This document shows positions 26,256 to 40,780 of a stretch of DNA of 64,000 nt, in pieces (positions within the stretch are counted from its first letter, which is position 1; the number at the start of each line of letters is the position of its first letter). Under the pieces are notes generated by a model. It searched no databases. It was not told where the DNA came from and saw nothing but the letters and a program-made list of their open reading frames with translations. Location: positions 2,804,501 through 2,868,500 of the forward strand of contig JAVUNC010000004.1 in assembly GCA_032173965.1 (NCBI GenBank). The letters run 5' to 3'. The stretch is from Sitta carolinensis (lineage: Eukaryota; Chordata; Aves; Passeriformes; Sittidae). The position numbers and the translations under genes were made by a program.

Positions 26256-27859
26256 GATTTTCATTGTTTCCTGGTGGATTTTGATGCTTGATCTTTCTTT
26301 ATTCTTCCCCATCAGAGGAGGGAATGACTTGTGTCTTTTTTTCCTTTATTTTCCCTCTTTATTTGTCCCTTTGAACATGGAAAAATATGGACTATTGCCA
26401 GTATATAAATAGCAAAGGGCTGCACAGACCCATTTTGCCATTCATTTTTCTCACTGGACACTTCCTTAAATGGTTTCTCCAGTGTGCCACCAGTCCAGAA
26501 TGGCAGATGAGAACCATTCCACCCATTGTGAACACGATGCAAAAGCCTGACCCAGGAATGGCCTCCTCACATTTACGTGACACCTCTGTGCTCTACTAAA
26601 ATCTGGAATTACCAGGGATGAAAATCCAGATCTTCACACTGGTGAGACTGGGAAGAGGTATCACACCAGTGTCCCATCCTTTGCTCTTTTCTCATGGAAA
26701 ATATTTTGGTTTCCTCAGGCAAGGAGTGAGTTTCACATCCTCAGCACCTGCTCCCTTGCTAGGGAGATCCTCTGGGACCTTCCTCCAAGGGGTATCACAT
26801 CCCCTTTCTCCAGGATCCAGCTCACCTGGACACAGCATCACCATACCACAAGAAATAGAAAACTGCTGATGACTGGGAAAGGCAGGAAACGAAGGTAGCT
26901 CCTTTCAGGGACAGCTTTCCAGGTAGGTCTGGAGAACAAGAAAACCTTCTGCCACCCACTGGAATCCCACACAAGGCTTGTGTGGAGTTTCAGTTCAGGA
27001 TAGTCCATGCCCAAGCTGGCACAAGGAGAGCTTTTCCACATTAGACCAGAGGCACATCTGTGTTCCCAAATCTTTCACTGTGAGAAAATCCATGCCAAGG
27101 CTTCACAAAGGCTCCCTCACATGGAGAGTTGCCCTCCTGCCCCTTGGAGGTTAAAGGCTGGCTCATGTTCAGAGATGCTGCTTCCTAAAACCTTTTCCTT
27201 TTGCTAAATTAAGATATCCTCGGTGACCCCAGAAAGGCTGAATCCCTCCTCAGTTCCTCCCCCAGCCCATGCCTGAGCACTGCCTTGAGGAATTGTCCAC
27301 GGGGTCAGCAGGGATTGTGTTTCCAAAGGCCTTGCTTTCCTCTCCTTTCATCCTGCTACCTTTCAGCTGTCCCCAGTGCCCCTTTTCCCTGCTGCAGGAA
27401 GGGGTGACCGGCCACCCTCGTCTGATCCGTGCTCTCGTTATCTGGGCTGCTTCTGTCCTGTCTCCTCCTATTCATGTCCTCTGTGAACTCAGGCACTCCA
27501 AACCAGCTCCAGCCCTGCAGCCATCCAGTCTTGTATCTCCTCCTGGATGCAAGCCAGAGACTGATCCTGCTGTGGGAGGCACGAGCCCCCCAGGCCAAGC
27601 AGAGATGGGGTAATCCACCCTCTGTTTGGGATTGTCCTCAGATAACCTCAGTGAAGTGTCAGTCTCCTGTTCAAAATGCTGGCCATCACCCACCACATCA
27701 GGATTGGCAAAGCTTCCCCACCATTCTAAAGCCCTCTGTATGAAGATGCCCCATCCATCATGTGCCTCAGTGTTTATTTCAGCAGGAATGCTGTCTGAGA
27801 CATGGATGAGTTGACTGGAAATGCCTCTTTCTCTCCATTGACTCTTCCTTGTTGATCAT

Positions 27860-27995
27860 GGAATGGTTTGAGAGGGAAGTGTCCTTAAAGCTCATCTCAT
27901 TCCAACCCCCTGCCATGGACAGAGACACCTTCCACTCTCCCAGGTTTCTCAGATCCCATCCATCCTGGCCCTGAACACTTCCAGGGATGGGGTTC
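27860..27995 (-). mobile_element. CR1 LINE 3' fragment
   Basis: TCATGGAATGGTTTGAGAGG, CTCATTCCAACCCCCTGCCA and CTGAACACTTCCAGGGATGG are the reverse complement of a CR1 3' end. Confidence 0.9.
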
Positions 27996-30862
27996 AAACT
28001 GAAATAACCAAAGAAGAACATGGTAAGGTGAAGAGTAGGTAACAGTGGTTTGGCATCCACCAACTCCCCACAAGAGCTCAGATAGGAGCACAGAGTCTCA
28101 GCAAGGTGAAGAGAGGAGAAAGGAGGATTGCTGAAACCTGTTCCTGGCTCCAAGATGAGCAGGATGGCCCACAGTGGCTCCTGCAGAAGCTGACAGACCC
28201 AGCACGATGTGGGCATATTCACATGACACAACATAGTGAATTTATACCACTGAGCCCAAGCAGGCAAAACAAGCCCCCAACACCCTTCTGATGTGAGAAG
28301 GGTGCCATGGTCATACAGAGTTACCAACATCCTCAAGAGCTAGGAGAAAGACAACATTCCTCTGTTACATCACTGAGAAGAAGGCTGGTCTCAACAAGCC
28401 TGTGTGTACACAGCCCTCATTAGCATGAAAATCCACTTTAGGCTTTCCAGGACAGCCTTGCCCCTTTCCCAGGATGCTGTCTGCAGGTATCTCAAGTTTT
28501 ACCTATTTAAGGAGGGAAAGAAGCTGCTGACACCTCTTCCAGAGCTGGAACATTTCTGGCAGCACTTAGGAGAAATCTCAGTCCGTGTATAAGCAGAGAT
28601 CCACAAACAAGGCTCAACTCACTTGGCTGACTGGGTTCTTTGATCCTGTGCGGTGAATTGCCACCACAGACTGGCTCAGAAAAGCCAACAGAGAGGAGAA
28701 GGACACATGGGAAGAGAACCTGGTGGTGGTATCTGAACCCCAAATGAGAAACAGGATTATTTTTTGACCCTGAGCCCTGCTGGCAGAATCTGCCATTCCC
28801 ATCCTGGTAAAATCCCTCAGGAGCCGTATCCAATCTGCCTGATGGGAATGGTTCCTGGACTATGTGAATTTGTTTTCTCATGCTTGGGAAAGCTTTGGGA
28901 AAGGGTTGGCAGGCAAAACTCTACCAGAGACCAATTTAGCACAATCACCTGAATGTCAATGCTTGGGCTCCAACACTGTTTGCGTTGCAGGTATAGAAAA
29001 ATCTGATCACAGTCCTCTGTTTATCACAACCATGGTCATATAATCCCTTTCATCATGTTAAAAATAATATGGAAGACCTTTGGCTCAGCTCTTCAATGCC
29101 TGGAGATGAAGCTTCTCATATTATCAGATTTTCCAGGCTGGGCAGAATAAATTAGTCCAGGTGGCTGCTGTGTCTGGACAGCTCTGGGGAGCCCAGGTAT
29201 GGCAGGTAGAGCTTAGTTAAAGTGTAATACAGGTGTGGGGACAGCTTTCTGCCAGGAAAAAAAAAAATTTAGCAGGGTAGGGTAATCCTTCCAGGAATCT
29301 GGTCTCCGCTATGCTCCCAAAATTATGCCTGAGGAAAATGTCAGTGTGGGTCTGTTGCTAGAACTGGAGAAAAATCCTGCCTTCTGCAGAGTGGCCTCTT
29401 CTGAAACAACTCCACCCAGCCACCAGGGCCTCTGATGGGATTCTAATGGTGGAGTTCAAGGAAATGACAACACACAAACTCACTCTTTAGGGGGAACAAT
29501 GCATGGCAGATGTCTAAGAATTCCATTCAGGAATTTGGAGTGAGTTTGGAGACTTGACCCAATCCTAAAGAAGCTGGAGGAAATCAGGGAACAGAGAGAC
29601 ACACACAGTCTTACTTTTGGAGTTCTTGTTGGTGTGGCATAAATGATATAAAAATATAACACAACACTATTTTGAAATGGCTCTTCCATTTCGAAGCTTC
29701 CCCTAAATGTCAAGAAAATGCAATGGAAAGAATTCACTGTTTTCCTTTAAGCAAAAGCAGATTTTTTTTTTTTTCTCACTGAAAGAACCCCCACTTCAGC
29801 AGATGCTACTTTGAGCGTGTTCATGCAGAACAGCTCTTTCCTTTGTGATTTTTGGAGTCAGAATTCATATTGATCTTACTGATGGTGTTTTCAGTGTCAG
29901 TGTGGGGCTGCATGGATGTTGTTTCCAATTAGGAGAGCTGCTGTTATCACTTAAATTTGGGCTCATGTGGACCCATGTAACCCACATTGCAGCAGCAAGG
30001 ACTCAAGTGCCAAAATCTCTCTAGGATCTTCCCACCACACCCAAGTTCACCTTTTCCCAGTGCATCCTCCAGAGATCGTGAATCCCACAAATCCCTGACT
30101 CTCAGGTGGGCAGGGATGGCACTAAAGCTGACAGAGACACTCAGAACCAACAACCATGTGCATCTCTGTCTTATAATGACCCACAGACATGAAGGAGAGA
30201 TGATCTGCTCTGAGCTTGGTCAAAACCCTCCAGGCACCAATCACCTGGGTTAATTCTGCATTAGAAATGTGCTGGGAAAGCAGCAGCCAGGATTTCCCGG
30301 GCACAGATTAGCTTGTTTGGAAATAGAGCATGAGAACTGCTCTTCGTGTCTATTTTTGTCAAAAGCTGCATGAATTGCCACTCTTTTCAGGCCGAGGTGC
30401 CCTCTGCACAGTCATCACTGTAATTATAAAGACTTTGGAGTTAAATCCCCGTTAATCTGAAGCTTTTAAGTGCTGTCTCAGAATGGCACTGAGAAAGAAC
30501 CCCACCTGAGCCCCCAGAAGTGAACAGCCACAGATGAGAGGATGTGAAGCTCCTCCAGAGACCCCAAGAGGTTTCATTGGAAATGTTCCACCAGGATGTT
30601 CTGACAACTCCTCCAGCAAGGGCAGGATTTAACTCTGTGCAAGCAGAGCAAAATCCCTCTTTTAGGCAATATTAGAAAGCAGGGGAGTCACATCAACCTG
30701 GCTCAACCTGGCATTGGAACCCAGAATGCAGAGAATATCTCTCTGCATGTTTTGAAGGGTCCAAACCCACTGAAAAACACTGCTTTTAACTTTCATCCAT
30801 GGAAAGGACTTCCTAGGCTTTGGGATGAAACAGAATTCTTAAGAATGTAAATTAGATAGTAG

Positions 30863-30888
30863 CATAGCGTGACATTTATCACGCTATG
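30863..30888. repeat. Perfect 10-bp hairpin
   Basis: CATAGCGTGA, then a 6-nt loop (CATTTA), then TCACGCTATG. It lies near the left end of the LTR-like insertion. Confidence 0.95.
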
Positions 30889-31337
30889 ATAAATAGTGAG
30901 AAATTTAGATTTTTGGGTTTGTTAGTATGGTAAGTAGATGAAGACAAGATGGAAGATCCTTGTCGTTTTTAGGCTTCCTTCTCCTTCTTCATCTACTCCA
31001 TGTTCTGCAGTGTTTGGGACACGGGATGATCGGTCAAAATTTACCTTAGTGTGGAGTTACGTGAATAGAAGTTTAGTTGATTATTGGTAGAAAAATAGAA
31101 ATAATGTATGTTCTAGGTATAATTGGGTAAATTATCTTTAAAAGAACCTTGATTCTGTGTGTTCAGCCCTTTTTGTGCCTCTTCTCCCTCACACTAAGCT
31201 GGTGTAAAGCCTGGAGTGCTGAGATTGCTGATAAGAAAATAATAAACAATCTGGAGAAGGAGAACAACCAAGAGTCCCATTTGCCTTCTTTCCTAACAAG
31301 GATTTTTGCAAAAGGCCTCCTCTATAAGGGAAAGACG

Positions 31338-31361
31338 TGTGGGAGTGGAAGAACTCCCACA
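31338..31361. repeat. Perfect 9-bp hairpin
   Basis: TGTGGGAGT, a 6-nt loop (GGAAGA), then ACTCCCACA. It lies near the right end of the same LTR-like insertion. Confidence 0.95.
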
Positions 31362-34300
31362 ACTTGGCAGGAGCACAACCATCTCTAGAAACTTCCATTC
31401 CTATTTCCTTCTAAGAACTTAATTTTTTGTCCTTTTGTTAATTAAAATAGTCTTTGTAGAACAACAGGTACAAAAACCCCACCCCAAACACGGTTACTTC
31501 AAGTGGTAAGAATAAGATGGCAAAATCCAAGAGGTGTTATTCTTGGAGGAAAAATCACATTTCACGTTCAACAGCTGGTTCTTTGTGAAGGGTGCTCTAG
31601 TTACACCTTCTAGTGTCCAATTCTTTGCTAAGGTTTTTGAGTGTATAAAATCCAGCAGAGCTGCTTCCAGTTTGAATGCTGAAAATATCGGAAGGAGCCT
31701 CCTACACTGAGATTTTTCAGACCTCCTAATGATATTTGAACTCTCCTGTTAGGAACTCTTAGAAGAGAAACACACCTTAAGGTTCTACTGGAAAGCACTG
31801 AAATGGTTGAAAAGCAAACCATTTTTCTAAAAAAAAACAGCACATGGGTCCATTTAGCATAAAAAATCTTTTCCCACACATTTCTATGTTCTGAGTAGGG
31901 GTGGTTGGCATGAAACAACAGGACTCCACAAACATGTACAATATATGTGCATTTTAACACTGCTATCTGACATCTGTTACAGCACCTCTGTCCTGTCACT
32001 CCTTTATTTTTTTTTTTTTTTCTGTTTCGATTTGGGTGAGGACCTCAGCCATTGGGAAAGATGTAAACCTGCCTACCACAAATTGGAAGGATGTTGTAAT
32101 CCTGCAAATGGGGGCTAAAATACCCTGAAAAAGAGGGGAGCAGAACCTCAGTGCTGGAAAGGAAAGGCCAAAAAGTTCTGCTGTCTGCTTTGGAGACCCA
32201 CCACTAGAATCCCTTTTTCCTTAGCACAGATCTGGGGCAGCTTTGGACCCTGCACCCAGAAATCAGCCACTAAACCAAGCCAAATTCTATTGACTGCCAA
32301 GTTCTGTCCCAGCCTCTGAAAGAGGGTGGCCCAGAGTACTTGGTGGGAATTGTTCTTGCCATCACCTGAGCCAAGCATGGGAATTGTTTGGGTTGGTGTT
32401 GGCTGCTGGGAGCTAAAAATGTGCCAAGGGCTGTGCTGATAACTGAAGCAGAGGATGAACAAGATCTTGGTGGCTGTGCTCAGGTTCTGATGTGTTTTGG
32501 TTTATCAGCAGGGATGAAACCCAACAGACCTGTCCCCAGATTGGGAAAGCAACATCTCCTGCCAGGGATTCGTGGGGGAACTTCCTCCTAAAACACAGCT
32601 CCCATGGGCTGTTCCTTGGGGATGAGACAACATCAAGGCAATGCTTCAAAGGGTCTGTGACAGCACCAAACAGGGACCCTGCAAACCTCCTCTGGTAGGT
32701 GGCTTGGCCTGGCCACAGAAAACCTGCAGGCAATAAGGGAAATAACATCATCCCCGTTCTGGGAATTATTTTGGCCTGATGGGAAAGAGGAAGGGATCCA
32801 GTTCGGAGCACACTCACTGGCCAAAGAAAGGGGTCTCCATCCAGAGATGTGTCAGCAGTGCACACTTTGTAACCTTATGGTTACAAAACCCTTTAACCTT
32901 TAAACCTTTGATTTTGTGCAGGGGGCCTTTGGTGGAAATGCCTCAGCATAATCCCAGCAGAGGGGACTGGTCTGCCGAGAAGCAGGAGTGTCTCAGCATT
33001 CCTGCAGACTACACAGGGCTGGCATCACTGAGGCGAGTCTGGCAGAGTGTTCCTGTGAGGGGGAGTGACAAAGTGGCAAAAACGGATGTGGTGCAGCTGG
33101 TGCTGTCTCGCAGTGGGGTGCTGAAGGCACCAGGGACACTGATTTCCAAGGATAACAGCAGGAAACTCTTCCTCTGCTTCCCACGTTTTGTAGACTCTGC
33201 AGAGACCTATGTGATAGGTAGCAGGTCGGAACTTGGTGTCCACACATTAAGTTATGCTCATCCTGGGCTTATCTCCTGGGGATTTTGCCTTTTGCAAACA
33301 TTTTTGGGACCTTGATGTACATCAGACAGGGCCTGGTGGCTGTCCCCCCTCAGTGACCCTCTGTGTGAAGACATGGATGTTCTGAGGGCACTGAGAGCAC
33401 GAGGCTGGTCAAACGCCACTTAGGACAGAAGTAATTTCAGGAGATTTCTTCTGACTCAGTAATTCTGCTTCACATCCAGACTCAGAACCGTCACCCCAAG
33501 ATAATCATGAAAAAACAAGTAATAGTTTCTGAAGCGAGAGAATTCTTTCCTTCAAAACTCTAAACCATTTTGAGTCGCATCCACCTGAACTGCTCCACCT
33601 CCATCGGGTAAAAGCACAGAGTGCCTCTGCCCAGCAGGACATCTTTTCCATGGTTTTCTGCACATCCCAGAGCCTATGTGCTCCCTGTTTACCCGTGCTC
33701 TCCTAGATGCCTCACAAGAATCCTGCACTAGGGCAACCTGAAGCTAAAAAGAATTGAATTCTCTTGTGTTTCACTAACCAACAGCACCTTTTCCTGGCTC
33801 TAATCCCTAACTTCCCATGAGAGGTGTATCTCCAGAAAGCCTGCAGCATGGAGTTACCCAAAAACGTCTGAATTTCCTGCCTGGAATCTGCTTGACAAGA
33901 ACCCAAACTTCTCTCCATGCCTCAGATTCCTGGCTGGCCCCCAGCTCCTGGGAACAGCATGAGCTAATGCTGGTGTAGTGCTCTGATGATGTAACCCCTT
34001 CCCAGTGATTACCACAGTCTGACAAAGCCTAAAATTGGCAGCACTGGCCCCCTGCCAGTGCTGTCCCGTGAATGGTGACTCATCTTTCCTGGCTATGCCG
34101 TGTCCTGTGTGTGACGGTGACACGTGGTACGGAACAGACGGGCTTTCATCAGCACTCCAAAAATAAGAGCCAGAGACATGGCAAGGTGGTGGACAGAGGA
34201 GCTGCAGGTGGGGATGGGCGAAGGGATGACGTCTCTCTTTGGGCTGCCTCCAAATCCCATGGGGAAAAGTTAAAAAAGAGCCGTGCCTGGCTCCGAAGGC

Positions 34301-37300
34301 TCCTGGATCCCACCGCGCTGGGACAATACGGCTGATGATGGGACAAGCTGTCCCATGCCAGCGTGCCTCAGGCTTGGCCTGCTCTCAGCATGCAGAGCAA
34401 GGCGTCCTCGGTGCCACTGCCAACTGTGGAGATGGCTTTTTGATGCTGCTGGGAACTGGCCGGGGACCAGCGGCTCCTTTCCAGCAGGGCACCAAATTGC
34501 TCCCTCTCATCCGGCTTTGTGGGAAAGAGGGAAGGCAGGAACAGAGCCATATGCCCCAGTCTGGCAGAGCACTGGAGTCATATGAGTGGCCTCCCAGGCG
34601 AGCTGCTTATGAGTTCAGAGCTATCTGGGCCTCCTTGGGCTGCTGGTGAACATTTAAAGGGAAACTCAGGTGGAGTCGGGACAAATTTTCAAGGCAGGTC
34701 GCCCCAGATCCTCCCTGCCCAGCAAGCACACCACTGGTGGGATCCCTTTCCCACATGCTTTTCTGCTTGTGCATCTTCTGTCACAGGAAACCAGGCCTGG
34801 GTGATGGATGTCTCCCTCTTCTTTTAAACCTCAAGGAATGACTTTAGAAAAAAGGAAAAATGAATATCTGCCTTTGGTCAAAATTTTAGCATCTCTTCTT
34901 CCTCGTGATCTGTCTCAGAAACTGAGCCAAAGCCCAGAGTGTGGCTCGGGTAGATCTTGTCCCCACCTCATCTCCTGTTACTGAGGGCTTTCTAAGACTA
35001 AAGAAGACTTCTTTAGTCATAGTTTTTAAGGCAAATACTTCTTCAGGCAGTGAAATTCTCTTGATGGATCTCAGGAAAAATGCGCCAGTCAGAAAGAGAC
35101 TTTCCCACACAGAATCTGCAGATGCCACATTGAATTTTGCACTGATCCCTGTGGGATCTAGTGCCTGTGTAGAATGAGCCCTGGTTTATTTATGAGGTTA
35201 TGGGACTGCATAAATGGGGACAATTTTGTCTTGTGAAGTCACAGAGATTGGGTTTGGGGGTTTGGATTCCTGTTTGAACATTGTTGGACATACCTGTTTG
35301 GCCCAGGCCAGGAAGAAGGGTCTTGTACTAACTTTCAGTGCTCCTGCAAGTGGTGAAAAGGATGAAATTTCAAATCTCATGAGTCTTTTTTCCAGTTTCA
35401 CTGGAGACCTGGGTATTTTAGTCTCCTCACTTATGTTCAGGCCAGTGTTGATGTCACTTGAAAACCACATTTTTGAACACTTACAGGCTGAAGGTCCCTT
35501 TCTAACTCAGTTGATCATCTGAGTCTTCTAAACTAAGTGACAAGGAAAACCATCTTCAGTTTTCCCCTGCAAAAAGGGATCATAAATAATAATAAATGGT
35601 CCCTAGACATAGTATAGACAAAGGAGAACATAATAAAAAAGTAGGACTTTTCTTTGGGATGGACAAGATGATTTGCAAACTCCACCAGGATAACTGCAGC
35701 CAGCACACATCTGTAGCTGAGATGTCTGAAATCCATTTTAGTGCCTGATTTGTATCACTGCTTAAAAAAAATAAAATAAATAAAAAAAAAAAAGATCCCC
35801 CAACCCTGTAAATTAATGTTGTCTTTCCTTAAATACACGAGCCTACTTTTGGGGGCTGTGGAGAGTGCAGACACATCCCAAAATCCTGGAGATTCCAGCA
35901 GGACTTTGCAAAAGGGAGGCTTATGCTGCAAACCTCTTTCAGATCAACTGTAGGGTTGTTGAGGAGGCATCCATGGAGAGATGTGGCCTTTTCTGGAGGG
36001 AGAGACCCTGTGCTGAACACTGCAGCCTCATGCAGGCAGAAATCTTTGCACAAAGAACTCGTGACATGAGTGGAAGGACGCTGGGGCTTCAGCTAAATCT
36101 CATAAAGCTTTAAAGAAGCCATGTAAAAAAAAACAAATTAAGTGGAAGCAAACCTCTTTAAGAGGAAGTTTATGCTAGAAAAACTAGAATCCCTGCTGCC
36201 TAGAGGCTGGGTGTCTCCTTTAAGCTGGTTTGATCTGCTCCTTCCTGCTTGGCACGGAGGAAGTGGCACCTCTGTGGGGTGAAGAGGGTTAAGGATGGTT
36301 TGTTCTGCAAGGAGTGAGGTGGATTATCTTCTGGGAGTGATTACGGAATGAGGATCTGGGTTGCTGAGCTTCTTCTGTTGTTAATGTTGCATTTTCCCCT
36401 GCAAATATGTGATTTATATCAGGGGAAGTCCTCTGGTCATTGTTGCCCAGGAGTCTGAGAGATGGACACCCTTTTACCCTCTCCTAAGCCTCAGACACAG
36501 TTAGGGTGACTGAGGGACAGTGCTGCATCCTCTCCAGCATCCCTTGCCCTCCTTCAGCCTAGCCCTAATGATAGGTCTAAATGCACCAGATTCCCTGGAT
36601 AAAGGCACTGCTGGGGGTTGAGCATCTCACCCCACCTTTTTCAGCTGCTTTGGGCACGAGCTGTTTCATGTGTTGGATCCATCCTTTTTCCCTCACTTTC
36701 TCTTGACTCTGTTTTGGGTCCACCCAGCTGTGGTTGTAGCAGATGGGCCTGCCTACCAACACCAGCTCCTTCCATATGGATATTCAGGAGATGATGTTGT
36801 TCCATTTGCTCCAAAGAACTCTGGCTCAGGTTCTCAAAGTTCACCTTCCACTGCCCACCTGATGGAGTACATGGAGTTCTCACCTCTTTTCTCTCAGGGC
36901 TCTTTTTTGTAGTTCCTCAGACAAGGGCAGCTAAGCTGGGATCTGCTCTGCCTTGTGCTGGGGATATGATGAAGGAATGAATCCTGACCCTCATGATATC
37001 CCAGGGATCTTATCCCAAACTTTACTGAGGCTGGGTCTTGACCTCAAGTTCCAGCTTCAGAATTTCTGCTGCTGGACATTCTCACTTTTGGGTGAAACTC
37101 CTCCATTCTTTGAGTGCTGAAGGAACAACATACACAGCTCCCACCCAACCCTCTCACACAGGTACCCCTCATGGTCAAATTGCAAGGCACGATGAGGTTT
37201 TCCTTTCTTCCTCCCACCCAGTAGTTTGAAACCCAGGAAATTAAGCATTATCCTGGTTGTATCCCTTTCTACTCATCCTTCCAAGATCAGCCCTTTCTAC

Positions 37301-37929
37301 CACCATGCTACATGGCAGAAATGCTTTGGAGGAGATGCTCTTGGTCTGAGTAAAGAACTCCAGTGTGTTCACTCTGCTTTCCTCAACAGCTCTCTTAACA
37401 CAGGAATTAGTAGACAAAAGCAAAACCTCCTGATAGCCATTCCAATAACTCCCTTTCTAAAGCCCCTTAAATAGAAGTCGACCTGTTTGGGGAAAAGTGG
37501 AGCCTGGGCTTGGCATTACAATCTAAAGAGGGGAGGGCTGGGGCTTGGGGGAGGGATGTATGGCACAGGAAATGCTGAACTGACCTTGTCTGACACTAAT
37601 GAATCCATAAGAGTCTGTAGGGGATGTATGGAAGCAGCTGGAGTCTGGATACATCAGCAGGGGCTGTACCTAGGCTTTTAAGCCCTTCCCTGGGCCGTTT
37701 CTCCAGTGTGCACCCCTCAGGGATGCAGAGGATGCTGTCCCTGTTTAAAGGCAGAATTGGCCCCTTCCTGCCACGAGCCACTCTCCCACAGACTCCATGG
37801 GCCAGGAGAGACTTGATTTGATTTTTAAACACACTGCCTTCCTAACAATATCCATCTCCCTTTGCTTTCCGCCTGCTTTAAGGGAAAATCTTTGATGCTC
37901 CCTTTCACAACGGCTCCTCTCAGCATTTA

Positions 37930-38600
37930 ATTTGCTTTTGTATAATTATGGACCAGCCGGGAGGAGGAGGAGGAGGAAGAGACAAGCACTGAACGGGCAT
38001 GGAGGAGCTCTAGGAAACCTTGCATTGGAGTCAAGGAGCGCTGAGCAAGCTCCCTTGCTCGCATCCATCAGCGCCCGCATCCCTGGCTCAGGCGGGGAGG
38101 GATGCAGGGAGAGGATGCACTGGGGACCCGGCGAGCTCGGCTGCTGGAGCGTGGCGAGCAAAGAGCCCTCCAGGGCTCGGGGAGGCAGCGGGGACGTGCG
38201 CTGCCTTGGAAGAGAGCGCAGCCGGCTCGGCGCGCTGGAGGAGCGCAGGAACTGCAAAGCCGAGGAAGGGAGGGGAGGGGGATGTTGGAAAAATTATGCA
38301 GCTCGTTCAGTGGATTAGGCAGCCGTGCCTGGAAGTGGCAAAGTGGAAGAGCCACGGATTTGAAAGCCTGCAGGGATTATTCTCCCGCGCTGTCTGACTT
38401 GCAGCACAGCAGAGGCCGGCAAAGTTCACCCGGCGCTTTCTGCGGCGAGCCCAACAATCGGCAGAACGCCCTGGCAAACCTCCTGGGCTGTGATTTCTGC
38501 TTTTTCACTCGGGTTAATAACGTTGGAAGCAGCAGGAAAAGGGGCTGGCAAACGCGAGCCATTCTAGCAGGAGTTGTAGAAAGGCATATTCATCATGTCA
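37930..38600. promoter_or_regulatory. Intronic CpG-island-like segment
   Basis: GC-rich with roughly 35-40 CpG dinucleotides in about 650 bp by eye, against a CpG-poor intron. The left edge is AT-rich (TTTGTATAATTATGG) and the body carries CGGCGAGCTCGG and GGCTCGGCGCGCTGG. It lies 1.2 kb downstream of XKR6 exon 2. It might be an alternative XKR6 promoter (minus), an antisense noncoding RNA promoter (plus) or an enhancer. The open frames here (to 184 codons) are not recognisable and reflect GC content. Confidence 0.5.
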
Positions 38601-39364
38601 GCACTTTGGAGGCCTGGAGAGCTCGTGATGAGAGGTTTCAAGAAAAGACTGCATAAATAGGAGGAGGGAGGCTTCTATAAACAACTGTGATGGACATGCT
38701 GGAAGTACAGAGGAAAGGGAGAGTGCTGGCCTTCCTTGATGCTGTAGATAGTGGTGACCTTGGCAAAACCAGCAAAATTCAACCCCAAAGCAAATTCCAG
38801 TCTCAGTTCCCACCTCAGCTCCAAAAACTCCTCAGAAATGACAGGCCCCAATCAGGCTGCCTTTGGGAAGCTGAGTGTCACCCGTGGTGCAAGAATTGAG
38901 CAGGAGCTGAACAACCCAGCATCTCCAGTGTTGGTCCTTGGAAAGGATGATTGTCCCTCAGGCCGGTCAGCCCCAGGCTGCCAGCATGGCCATGGGCTGG
39001 GAGAGCTGCTCATGCCAGGGCTGGGACAGGGCCATGTCCCTCTCAGCTGGGACAGATGCCCCATGCCCAGCACACCACAGCAGTGGTGGACACCAGAATT
39101 GGTAAAATATTCCCTGTGGCAGCTCCCAAGCCCCGCCTCATCTGTCTGCCTTTGCAATTAGACCTCCACCATGTCCCTGTCCCTACACAGTCACCTCCAC
39201 TGCCATCCCCTTCTCTTTTCCCAGGCTTGGTGAGAACCATGGTACCAATGACAAGACCTTAATTCCTGGGCACTCATCAGAAAAGGTCCTACAGCATTTG
39301 GCTGTTAAAAAAACCCCTTTTTTTTCACAATTGACTCCATCAGAGCATTGTATAGGCATTAAAC

Positions 39365-39450
39365 CATTTGTCCTCACAACACAAACTCGAATCTGGCCAG
39401 TTTAGTCACCCTACTAATGTAAGGAGGCAAACTGAGGCAGGGAGGAGGGA
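39365..39450 (-). mobile_element. Possible MIR-like fragment
   Basis: GTCCTCACAACACAAACTCG and GGAGGCAAACTGAGGCAGGG resemble reverse-complement MIR. Short and diverged. Confidence 0.4.
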
Positions 39451-39529
39451 GAACTGCAAAGTGCCAAATGAGTGGTGCTACAGCAGCAGAGCCTGCTTGC
39501 CTCCTCCTGACAACACCATCATTCCTTTA

Positions 39530-40200
<671 letters not shown>

Positions 40201-40489
40201 ACCATAGAATGAAGTGCATTCGGAGTTGCAAGGGTGGGTTTCACTGGTACCCACCCAAACGTGAAGCCTGGCTGTAGGAAATGCTTTTGAAGCAGAAGGA
40301 AACAACTCCCTCGCCTAATTTTTATCACAAGAACAGACATGAAAAACACTGGTTCTAACACTTAGAAGTGGCTTGACAGACTATCTAAACCCCTTCAGCA
40401 CTCTCATAAGGAGCTTCTCTCACAGACCCCAGAGCTCAAGAAGTGTTTGGACCATCCTCTCAGGCTCATTGTGGGATTCTTGCAGCTGT

Positions 40490-40548
40490 CTAGGAATTGG
40501 AATTTGGTCTCTTCCATCTCAGACCGTTCTGTGATTCTATGATTTGAC
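40490..40548 (+). mobile_element. CR1 LINE 3' tip, plus orientation
   Basis: CTTCCATCTCAGACC is followed by GTTCTGTGATTCTATGATT, the CR1 3'-end octamer repeat (ATTCTRTG) in forward orientation. One of only two plus-strand copies. Confidence 0.65.
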
Positions 40549-40780
40549 CCTATTTCATCATAGATGGAACAATCAAACACCACCTTCACAGGCAGCACGT
40601 GTGTGACCCACAGATGTGAAAGGCCACAGTTTGTCACTGGTCAGCTTTGAGACTTTGGGCAATGTTGGAGTAGAAGGAGGTCTCATGCATGGACAGGAAC
40701 AGCTCTACCATTGCCTCTGTCTCAGGACTCGGGCATTTAAGAAAAGATCTCTAACAGGGTCCTTTCTAATGCCTGTTGAT

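Larger units (their letters stand above)
30846..31385 (+). mobile_element. LTR-like insertion (candidate solo endogenous retrovirus LTR)
   Basis: A segment with LTR-like organisation on +. It has an AT-rich 5' part starting TGTAAATTAG, then CTTCTCCCTCACACTAAGCT, GGAGTGCTGAGATTGCTG and an AATAAA at 31241-31246, with a further 140 bp to a candidate CA end. The wording resembles the R-U5 parts of songbird ERV LTRs as I remember them. No retroviral gene is adjacent, so it would be a solo LTR. I could not find a flanking target duplication, so both ends are approximate. Confidence 0.5.

Noticed and set aside
27779..28336. 185-codon minus-strand frame
   Set aside because: It overlaps the CR1 copy at 27860-27995, and the rest has no recognisable homology.
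32779..33315. 178-codon plus-strand frame
   Set aside because: Unrecognised, no splice signals or repeat structure; expected by chance in a 64 kb window.
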